Part shown: positions 7,905 to 12,416 of the stretch, one piece after another
Layout: each line of letters opens with the position of its first letter
How positions within the stretch are numbered: the stretch's first letter is position 1
NCBI GenBank assembly: GCA_903889815.1
Contig: CAISYX010000169.1
Coordinates: 1-12,416, forward strand
DNA: 12,416 nucleotides
Direction: 5' to 3'
Source of the DNA: an uncultured Gammaproteobacteria bacterium
GTDB lineage: Bacteria; Pseudomonadota; Gammaproteobacteria; Pseudomonadales; Pseudohongiellaceae
Notes under the pieces: model-generated
Databases searched by the model: none
Told to the model about the DNA's origin: nothing
What the model saw: only the letters and a program-made list of their open reading frames with translations
Translations under genes and position numbers: made by a program

Positions 7905-8090
7905 CGGGTGGGCTCCTGAAGTGCCGGATAGTCCAGCGCATGAGGCTGGGTGCAACCGGATATTAGCCTGAGTGCGCCTCGGTCTGGAACCGCTTTTCCA
8001 AGAGTCGGGCGTTTTAATGCTGTAGCGTAAAGAGTAGTATCGCCGCAGATTTCAATGACAGCATGAGCCTGCGAAAGGCTGGAGAAGAGG
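7905..8090. other. Divergent intergenic region between the M1 peptidase and nhaC
   Basis: At 186 nt this is the longest gene-free stretch, and it must hold promoters for both divergent genes. On the minus strand TAATAT (7960-7965) is a possible -10 box for the M1 gene, without a convincing -35. On the plus strand TAGTAT (8035-8040), with a poor TTTTAA 17 nt upstream, is a weak candidate for nhaC. A small hairpin (AGCCT at 8066-8070, GCGAA loop, AGGCT at 8076-8080) ends right before the nhaC ribosome-binding site. I recognise no riboswitch. Confidence 0.35.
7913..7918 (-). promoter_or_regulatory. Shine-Dalgarno CAGGAG of the M1 peptidase
   Basis: CAGGAG on the minus strand, 8 nt upstream of ATG 7904-7902, fixes the start of the M1 gene. 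Confidence 0.65.
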
Positions 8091-9563
8091 ATGCAGGAGA
8101 AAGTGACATCAGGCTCTGCCGAGGCAGAACTACCCGCGGATGAGGAGCGTTCGCTCTGGCTTGCGCTGATTCCCCTCCTGGTGCTGTTCGCACTGCTTGG
8201 CCTGAACGTGGCGGTGTATGGCAATGACGCACTGTCCGGCGCCAACCAGACTGCGCTGATCGTGGCGGCGGCGACGGCAGCCGCCATCAGCATGCGACTG
8301 GGTGTTGGCTGGGCGGTGATTCAGGAGATGATGCTGGAGAACATCCGCGCTGCGACGCCCGCCATTCTGATTCTGTTGATGGTCGGCGCTCTGGTGGGCT
8401 CGTGGCTGATCGGCGGCATCGTCCCTACCATGATTTACTACGGCCTGCAGATCTTCAATCCGGCCATTTTCATCTTCAGTTGCTGCCTGCTCACATGCAT
8501 CGCATCGCTTGTGACCGGCAGTTCCTGGTCGACATCTGCCACCCTCGGCGTGGCGCTGATGAGCATCGGTTACACGCTCGGCTTCAATCCGGGGCTGGTA
8601 GCCGGGGCCATCATTTCGGGGGCTTATTTCGGTGACAAGATGTCGCCGCTCTCCGATACCACCAATCTGGCCTCCGGGGTGACGGGTGTGGATCTGTTCA
8701 CGCATATTCGCTATCTGAGTTTGACCAGCGTCCCTTCCATCGTCATCACGCTGGTTCTGTATCTGATCATTGGTTTCGCGCTTGGCACCCCCGAAGCGCA
8801 GGAAAGTACCACTGCGCAGACCCAGGCGCTCCTTGCTCAGCGCTTCAATCTGAGTCCGTTCCTGCTGATCGTGCCTGCGGTGGTCATTTTGCTGATTGTG
8901 AAACGCGTTGCTGCGCTGCCTGCACTGTTCGTCGGGGTGTTGCTGGGGCTGGCATCCGCACTGCTGCTACAGTATCCGCTGCTGACTGAACTCAGCCAGA
9001 CCTATGGCAGCATCTACCAGGTGATCATGCAGGCCGTTTATGGGGATATCGCCCTGACCATGAACAATGTGGTGCTGGACGAGCTGCTGACGTCCGGTGG
9101 AATGGCAGGCATGCTGAATACCATCTGGCTGATCATTACAGCCATGGTGTTCGGTGGCGTCATGGAAGCATCAGGATTCCTGCAAAGAATCACGCAAGCG
9201 CTGATCAGTCGAGTCCGCAGTGCTGGTGGTCTGGTCACTGCCACCGCCGGCACCTGCATGCTGACGAATGTGTCAGCCTCTGACCAGTACCTGGCGATCG
9301 TGGTGCCAGGGAGGATGTTCGTCAAGGCCTACAAGGACCGCGGGCTGGCCCCGCAGAACCTTAGCCGCACACTGGAAGATTGCGGCACAGTGACGTCCGT
9401 TCTGGTGCCTTGGAATACCTGCGGGGCCTACAACGCAGGGGTGCTCGGGGTTGCCACGATGGCCTACGCACCGTGGGCGCTGTTCTGTCTGATCAGCCCG
9501 CTGATGACTTTGCTCTTCGCCTGGGGCCGGATCCGTATTGCCATGGACCCGGCCAGGGCATAG
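8091..9563 (+). CDS. nhaC: NhaC-family Na+/H+ antiporter
   Basis: A 490-residue polytopic inner-membrane protein with about 11-12 hydrophobic segments after a short charged cytoplasmic start. The family hallmark GAYFGDKMSPLSDTTNLA begins at residue 177. Other NhaC-type stretches are LLMVGALVGSWLIGGIVPTM, VTGSSWSTSATLGVALM, and near the end MLTNVSASDQYLAIVVPGRM and VLVPWNTCGAYN. NhaC proteins exchange Na+ for H+, but the family also contains malate/lactate antiporters, so the substrate is inferred. The length is usual for the family. The ATG at 8091 has GGAG (8081-8084) 6 nt upstream and AGAGG directly before it. The gene is transcribed alone, is divergent from the M1 peptidase, and ends 1 nt before the stop of the convergent doxX-like gene, so any terminator would have to lie inside that gene. 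Confidence 0.92.
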   Translation: MQEKVTSGSAEAELPADEERSLWLALIPLLVLFALLGLNVAVYGNDALSGANQTALIVAAATAAAISMRLGVGWAVIQEMMLENIRAATPAILILLMVGALVGSWLIGGIVPTMIYYGLQIFNPAIFIFSCCLLTCIASLVTGSSWSTSATLGVALMSIGYTLGFNPGLVAGAIISGAYFGDKMSPLSDTTNLASGVTGVDLFTHIRYLSLTSVPSIVITLVLYLIIGFALGTPEAQESTTAQTQALLAQRFNLSPFLLIVPAVVILLIVKRVAALPALFVGVLLGLASALLLQYPLLTELSQTYGSIYQVIMQAVYGDIALTMNNVVLDELLTSGGMAGMLNTIWLIITAMVFGGVMEASGFLQRITQALISRVRSAGGLVTATAGTCMLTNVSASDQYLAIVVPGRMFVKAYKDRGLAPQNLSRTLEDCGTVTSVLVPWNTCGAYNAGVLGVATMAYAPWALFCLISPLMTLLFAWGRIRIAMDPARA

Positions 9564-9564
9564 T

Positions 9565-9987
9565 TCACTCGCGGCCGAAAAAGCGCGCATCCAGACTGGC
9601 CGGACCAGGTCCGCGCGCGAAGATGAGGAAGTAGACCATGAAGTACATGGCTGCCAGCTCGCCGTTGTTGATGGTTGGAAACCAGGCAGCGTGGGCGCTC
9701 ATGTAGGCCATGATCATGAGGATGGCAGCCAGCAGGGCTGTGACGCGGGTGAACAGCCCCAACAGCAGCAGGGCGCCTCCGAACAGCTCGATCACCGCCG
9801 CGACCCAGAGCATGTTGATGCCCAGATCGATCCCGAAGAAATCCATGCCCCCAAGCAAAGCTTGTGCGTTTTCCCCGTACAGTTTTGCCCAGCCATGGGT
9901 CATGAACATGGCGCTGCTGAGCACTCGCAGCAGCAGCCAGGCAAAGACCTGACACTCCTCTGCGATACTTTCAATAAAGCCAGTCAT
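9565..9987 (-). CDS. DoxX-family membrane protein
   Basis: A 140-residue protein with four hydrophobic segments (about 14-32, 58-80, 82-100, 112-126), the DoxX topology. Typical signatures are LLLRVLSSAMFMTHGWAKL near the start (Arg in helix 1 and H-G-x-x-K), the central IELFGGALLLLGLFTRVTAL and a final FMVYFLIFARGPGP. DoxX-like proteins are small inner-membrane proteins often linked to quinone or redox metabolism and to envelope thiol stress. The name comes from a thiosulfate:quinone oxidoreductase subunit in Acidianus, and that activity should not be assumed here. GGAG (9995-9998 on the complementary strand) lies 7 nt before the ATG at 9987. The gene is divergent from the glutamine amidotransferase (95-nt gap) and convergent with nhaC (1-nt gap). 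Confidence 0.9.
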   Translation of the reverse strand: MTGFIESIAEECQVFAWLLLRVLSSAMFMTHGWAKLYGENAQALLGGMDFFGIDLGINMLWVAAVIELFGGALLLLGLFTRVTALLAAILMIMAYMSAHAAWFPTINNGELAAMYFMVYFLIFARGPGPASLDARFFGRE

Positions 9988-10042
9988 TGATTATCTCCGT
10001 TTAGGATTGTTGTGGTTAAAATTCGATCAATTCCTGAATCAT

Positions 10043-10050
10043 ACTATACT
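10043..10050. promoter_or_regulatory. Overlapping divergent -10 candidates between doxX and the amidotransferase
   Basis: The 95-nt region between the two starts is distinctly AT-rich. On the plus strand TATACT (10045-10050) fits a -10 box for the amidotransferase, with a leader of about 26 nt. On the minus strand TATAGT (10048-10043) fits one for doxX, with a leader of about 50 nt. Both overlap at the same base pairs, so polymerase could occupy only one at a time. Neither has a good -35 hexamer, and a short inverted repeat ATTC-CT-GAAT (10030-10039) lies beside them. Confidence 0.35.
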
Positions 10051-10082
10051 TCTGGTAATGGCCCACAAATCTTGCGTTAAAT

Positions 10083-10802
10083 ATGAACAAAAGCACCGTG
10101 CTGCTCATGAAAACCGGGGAAACCCTCGCTCCCTTGCGCGCGCAAGGGGAGGATTTTGAAGACTGGATACGGTCGGCGCTTGGGCTCAGTATTGAGGAAA
10201 CCCCGACTGTCAGTGTCCATATGGGGGACCTGCTGCCGCCGGTGTCGACTCTCGCGGGGGTGGTCATCACAGGCTCACCGGCCATGCTTACCGACGGGGC
10301 AGCATGGAACCTGGTCGCCGTGCACTGGCTGCGCGATGCGCTGGCTCTGGGTCTCCCCGTTCTGGGAATCTGCTATGGCCATCAACTACTGGCCCATGCG
10401 TGCGGGGGACATGTGGACTATCACCCGGATGGGCGCGAGATCGGCACCGTGCCTGTCGCCCTCACCGCGGCGGCTTTTGGGGATGCCTTGCTTGGCGGGC
10501 TGCCCTCCCGGTTTCACGCCCACACAAGCCACTCACAGGCTGTATTGCGACTGCCAGACAGCGCAGTGCTGCTGGGAGCCAGCGCGCACGATGCCCATCA
10601 GGCTTTTCGCATCGGCGAGCGGGCGTGGGGCGTGCAGTTTCACCCGGAGTTCACGGCCAGAATCATGCGGACTTATGTGCAGGTGCGGCACGCGGTGCTG
10701 CGTGAGGAAGGATTTGACGTTGACACCTTGTTGCGGGACGTCGTGGAGACGCCCGCGGCGAGTGCTGTCCTGCGCAGGTTTGCCGCGCTGTGCGGCCGCT
10801 AA
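10083..10802 (+). CDS. Class I glutamine amidotransferase domain protein (GMP synthase-like)
   Basis: A 239-residue stand-alone class I (triad) glutamine amidotransferase. Cys97 in GICYGHQLLAHACGG is the nucleophile, and His187 and Glu189 in GVQFHPEF complete the triad. ITGSPAML contributes the oxyanion region, and THSHSQAVLRLP occupies the position of the conserved loop before the C-terminal half. The N-terminus LLMKTGETL...EDFEDWI is typical of the GMP-synthase-like orphan subgroup. The enzyme should hydrolyse glutamine or a gamma-glutamyl compound; no synthase partner lies nearby, so the ammonia acceptor or true substrate is unknown. The ATG at 10083 has no recognisable Shine-Dalgarno sequence (upstream is AT-rich CTTGCGTTAAAT), and neither has the next in-frame ATG at 10107. 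The first is kept because family members share the residues between them. Its stop codon abuts the stop of the convergent DsbA-like gene with no gap. Confidence 0.88.
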   Translation: MNKSTVLLMKTGETLAPLRAQGEDFEDWIRSALGLSIEETPTVSVHMGDLLPPVSTLAGVVITGSPAMLTDGAAWNLVAVHWLRDALALGLPVLGICYGHQLLAHACGGHVDYHPDGREIGTVPVALTAAAFGDALLGGLPSRFHAHTSHSQAVLRLPDSAVLLGASAHDAHQAFRIGERAWGVQFHPEFTARIMRTYVQVRHAVLREEGFDVDTLLRDVVETPAASAVLRRFAALCGR

Positions 10803-11498
10803 TCAGGACGCGGCAGCGTCGTTGATGAGTGCTGTCAGTTCGGAAGCCGTGCGTGGAGTGGGGACCAGGCGGCCGTCCACAAACAGCGTAGGCGTCGACC
10901 GTACACCGGAGCGGGTGCCACTGCGCTGGTCATTGCGTATCTTTTGAATCAAGGTCTCATCCTCAAGGTCTGCGCGTGCCTGCTCCAGATTCAGCCCCAG
11001 CTGGTCCAGGTAACCTTCAAACTCGGCGTCGACATCCGTCAGTGTTGACCAGTAAGCCTGGTTGATGAAGAGCAAATCGTACATTTCCCAGAACTTTCCC
11101 TGTCGACCGGCAGCCTCGGCATATGTCGCCGCGCGCCAGGCGTGCGGGTGGGTGCCGGTCAGCGGATAGTGGCGGAACACCATCTGGGTGCGGTCGCTGA
11201 TGCTGTTCCAGACCTGCGCCACCAGCAGGTGCTCCGTGGCGCAGGCCGGGCATTGAAAATCTGCATAGACCACGAGTTTGACGCCCTCGGGATTGCCGCG
11301 GGTGTGATCAACGTCGGCTATCTCCACAGGGGAATAGGTTGGTCCCTGGGACATGAGGGCATAGAGCACCAGGATAAGCAGCAGCGGCGCGAGCACCATG
11401 ACAGCGATTCTGCTGATCAGTTTCTGGCGGGCGGTGCGTTGTTCTGCGGAACGCTGTTTGTCTTCGCGGATACGGCGCTGTTCTTCGCGTTTGCTCAT
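10803..11498 (-). CDS. Membrane-anchored DsbA-like thiol:disulfide oxidoreductase
   Basis: A 231-residue thioredoxin-fold protein of the DsbA/BdbD type. ATG at 11498 is preferred over a TTG 45 nt upstream; a CAGG sits about 10 nt before it, so initiation may be weak. Residues 1-27 are highly charged (KREEQRRIREDKQR...), followed by a hydrophobic anchor at about 29-49 (ISRIAVMVLAPLLLILVLYAL), which predicts a cytoplasmic tail and a periplasmic catalytic domain. The active site is DFQCPAC with Cys83 and Cys86, and the cis-proline loop is STPTLFVDG with Pro203. The helical insertion between them (HPHAWRAATYAEAAGRQGKFWEMYDLLF) is characteristic of DsbA-like proteins. The dipeptide Pro-Ala differs from the Pro-His of E. 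coli DsbA, so the redox potential and the direction of catalysis are uncertain. A promoter candidate precedes it. Confidence 0.9.
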   Translation of the reverse strand: MSKREEQRRIREDKQRSAEQRTARQKLISRIAVMVLAPLLLILVLYALMSQGPTYSPVEIADVDHTRGNPEGVKLVVYADFQCPACATEHLLVAQVWNSISDRTQMVFRHYPLTGTHPHAWRAATYAEAAGRQGKFWEMYDLLFINQAYWSTLTDVDAEFEGYLDQLGLNLEQARADLEDETLIQKIRNDQRSGTRSGVRSTPTLFVDGRLVPTPRTASELTALINDAAAS

Positions 11499-11563
11499 GG
11501 ATTGGGAACCTGTGGCGCCGCGGCACGGCGACGCCAATTGCAATGGAATTGAAAGTAGGAGCC

Positions 11564-11592
11564 ACTATAAAAGAATTCGGCGGCCAAACCAA
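11564..11592 (-). promoter_or_regulatory. Candidate sigma70 promoter of the DsbA-like gene
   Basis: On the minus strand TTGGTT (11592-11587) and TATAGT (11569-11564) are separated by exactly 17 nt. Transcription would start near 11557 and leave a leader of about 59 nt before ATG 11498. The spacing is ideal; the hexamers match the consensus at 3/6 and 5/6. Confidence 0.45.
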
Positions 11593-11604
11593 CGCACGCG
11601 CAGC

Positions 11605-11940
11605 CTACACCGCGAACAGATAGCCGACCTTGAAGCCCATATGCAGGCCCTGATCCTGATGGAAGTTGATGACGCCTTCGGACTTGGCAGAGTCGATGAC
11701 CCAATGGGATACCGTTTCAATCACGCCCAGCAAGAGGCTGTTGGTAATCAGGTAGACCATGCCGCCGTGCACAAGCGCATGGGCGCTGAGCCAGTAATAC
11801 CAGCGGGGAAAACCATCGGATTTGACGCGGTGAATGTCGCTGTGACGGTTTTTGCCGCGGGCCATGGCCTCCGGCTGCATGACGAAATCCGCGGTCGCGT
11901 GACCTGCCAGCAGCAGAAAGAAGAGTTCGAGTCCGGGCAT
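11605..11940 (-). CDS. Small DUF3307-like membrane protein
   Basis: A 111-residue protein with hydrophobic stretches at about 4-22 and 47-75. It shows the pattern I associate with DUF3307: an N-terminal GHATADFVMQP (His and Asp four residues apart in the first helix), a central ALVHGGMVYLIT and a C-terminal SHWVIDSAKSEG. The conserved His/Asp pairs inside membrane segments hint at metal or proton chemistry, but no function is established to my knowledge. The length suits a single-domain member. AAGGA (11948-11952 on the complementary strand) lies 7 nt before the ATG at 11940. It is flanked by the M23 peptidase upstream and the DsbA-like gene downstream, both on the same strand, with a terminator candidate and a promoter candidate respectively in the gaps. 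Confidence 0.75.
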   Translation of the reverse strand: MPGLELFFLLLAGHATADFVMQPEAMARGKNRHSDIHRVKSDGFPRWYYWLSAHALVHGGMVYLITNSLLLGVIETVSHWVIDSAKSEGVINFHQDQGLHMGFKVGYLFAV

Positions 11941-11957
11941 TGAATATTCCTTGTGGG

Positions 11958-11976
11958 GGCAGCACTCTGTGCAGCC
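11958..11976 (-). other. Short hairpin in the leader of the DUF3307-like gene
   Basis: GGCTGCAC, loop AGA, GTGCTGCC on the minus strand form an 8-bp stem with one mismatch. It ends 5 nt before the AAGGA ribosome-binding site of the DUF3307-like gene. No T-run follows, so it is not an intrinsic terminator; it could affect RNA stability or initiation. Confidence 0.35.
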
Positions 11977-12030
11977 TTACCGGGTCAGCGAGCGAGAATT
12001 GGGCGACGGTACTTTACCGGACCAGTGGTT

Positions 12031-12088
12031 AAAAAAGTAGCAAAAGCGAGGGCAATTATTGGGCCGATTACGCGGCCCTCAATTGCCC
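12031..12088 (-). terminator. Possible intrinsic terminator of the M23 peptidase gene (nested stems)
   Basis: On the minus strand an outer stem GGGCAATT/AATTGCCC (12088-12081 with 12057-12050) encloses an inner stem GGGCCG/CGGCCC (12078-12073 with 12066-12061). The outer arm begins in the last codons of the M23 gene. Downstream comes a T-rich stretch with TTTT and then TTTTTT (12036-12031). The T-run is not directly against the stem, so termination efficiency is uncertain. Confidence 0.5.
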
Positions 12089-12414
12089 AGAAACAGTGCG
12101 GGGTCGACACGCACGTTGTTCAGGTTGATGCTCCAGTGCAGATGCGGGCCGGTGACGCGCCCGGTCTGACCGACAGCGCCGATCTGTTCGCCGGCCTCAA
12201 CCCGTGCCCCCACCTCCACGTCAATCGTGTTCATGTGACAGTACAGACTGATAAGTCCATGGCCATGATCCAGAATGATCGTATTGCCATTGAAGAAGTA
12301 GTTGCCCGTGGCGAGGATGACGCCTGGTGCAGGGGCGACAATGGGGGTGCCTTCGGGCGCTGCGATGTCCATGCCCGAGTGCGGTGCGCGGGGCTGGTCA
12401 TTGAAAAAGCGGCG
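12079..12414 (-). CDS. M23-family (LytM-type) metallopeptidase, N-terminus beyond the window edge
   Basis: Only the C-terminal 111 residues are present; the reading frame is open to the window edge and the start lies beyond 12416. The visible part is the LytM zinc endopeptidase domain: HSGMD supplies the first His and Asp zinc ligands (codons at 12381 and 12369), and GPHLHW supplies the H-x-H motif (nt 12144-12136). Between them come APEGTPIVAPAPG, ILDHGHGLISLYCHM and VGARVEAGEQIGAVGQTG, all typical of M23 proteins. These enzymes usually cut peptide cross-links in peptidoglycan, and exported copies act in cell-wall remodelling or division. All zinc ligands expected in this part are kept, so it is probably an active enzyme rather than a NlpD/EnvC-like degenerate activator. 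A signal peptide cannot be judged. Confidence 0.92.
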   Translation of the reverse strand, partial: RRFFNDQPRAPHSGMDIAAPEGTPIVAPAPGVILATGNYFFNGNTIILDHGHGLISLYCHMNTIDVEVGARVEAGEQIGAVGQTGRVTGPHLHWSINLNNVRVDPALFLGN

Positions 12415-12416
12415 CA

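Noticed and set aside
6804..7919. 371-codon plus-strand open frame opposite the M1 peptidase
   Set aside because: The M1 gene has a signal peptide and all catalytic motifs in its own frame; the antisense translation shows no family features.
7905..8090. Na+ or Li+ riboswitch upstream of nhaC
   Set aside because: The region is short and shows only one 5-bp stem; I could not find the multi-stem layout expected of known ion riboswitches.
10058..10159. Out-of-frame small reading frame from ATG 10058 overlapping the amidotransferase start
   Set aside because: No ribosome-binding site, basic low-complexity product, and it lies mostly within the real gene; not convincing as a uORF.
1..12416. Mobile element, prophage, CRISPR or defence island
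   Set aside because: No transposase, integrase, phage, repeat-spacer or toxin/antitoxin signatures were found, and gene content is core-like throughout.

Overview
The window reads as an ordinary, gene-dense chromosomal segment from a GC-rich gammaproteobacterium. The Der GTPase, a YfiP/TapT-type DTW protein, NhaC, M23 and M1 peptidases and a membrane diguanylate cyclase point that way, and a marine or environmental lineage is my guess. No rRNA, tRNA, insertion sequence, phage gene, CRISPR array or restriction/defence cassette was found. Coding is nearly continuous. The largest gene-free gap is 7905-8090 (186 nt), so no stretch over 300 nt lacks a gene.

Layout. Plus strand, 1-4143: the 3' part of der (its start lies before the window), then a lipoprotein-type alpha/beta hydrolase, then a 7TM-PAS-GGDEF diguanylate cyclase whose ATG overlaps the hydrolase stop codon. 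Minus strand, 7904-4140: a secreted M1 zinc aminopeptidase-like protein, a small exported DUF6702-like protein that overlaps it by 4 nt, and the tRNA-modifying DTW protein TapT. TapT probably uses a TTG start and has a possible promoter of its own. Plus strand, 8091-9563: an NhaC-family antiporter. Minus strand, 9987-9565: a DoxX-family membrane protein. Plus strand, 10083-10802: a class I glutamine amidotransferase, divergent from doxX across a short AT-rich region. Minus strand, 12414-10803: the C-terminus of an M23 peptidase (its start lies beyond the window), a small DUF3307-like membrane protein, and a membrane-anchored DsbA-like thiol oxidoreductase.

How the genes work together. Two pairs look translationally coupled: hydrolase with diguanylate cyclase, and M1 peptidase with the DUF6702-like protein. 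Each may be a functional unit. The rest looks like a housekeeping and envelope mosaic: ribosome assembly (Der), tRNA modification (TapT), ion homeostasis (NhaC), cell-wall or envelope proteolysis (M23, M1) and extracytoplasmic thiol chemistry (DsbA-like). All three convergent gene ends are overlapping, abutting or 1 nt apart, leaving no intergenic terminators there. I see no clear-cut novel system. The most interesting leads are the hydrolase/cyclase pair, the M1/DUF6702 pair, and the unusual initiation signals of tapT and the amidotransferase.
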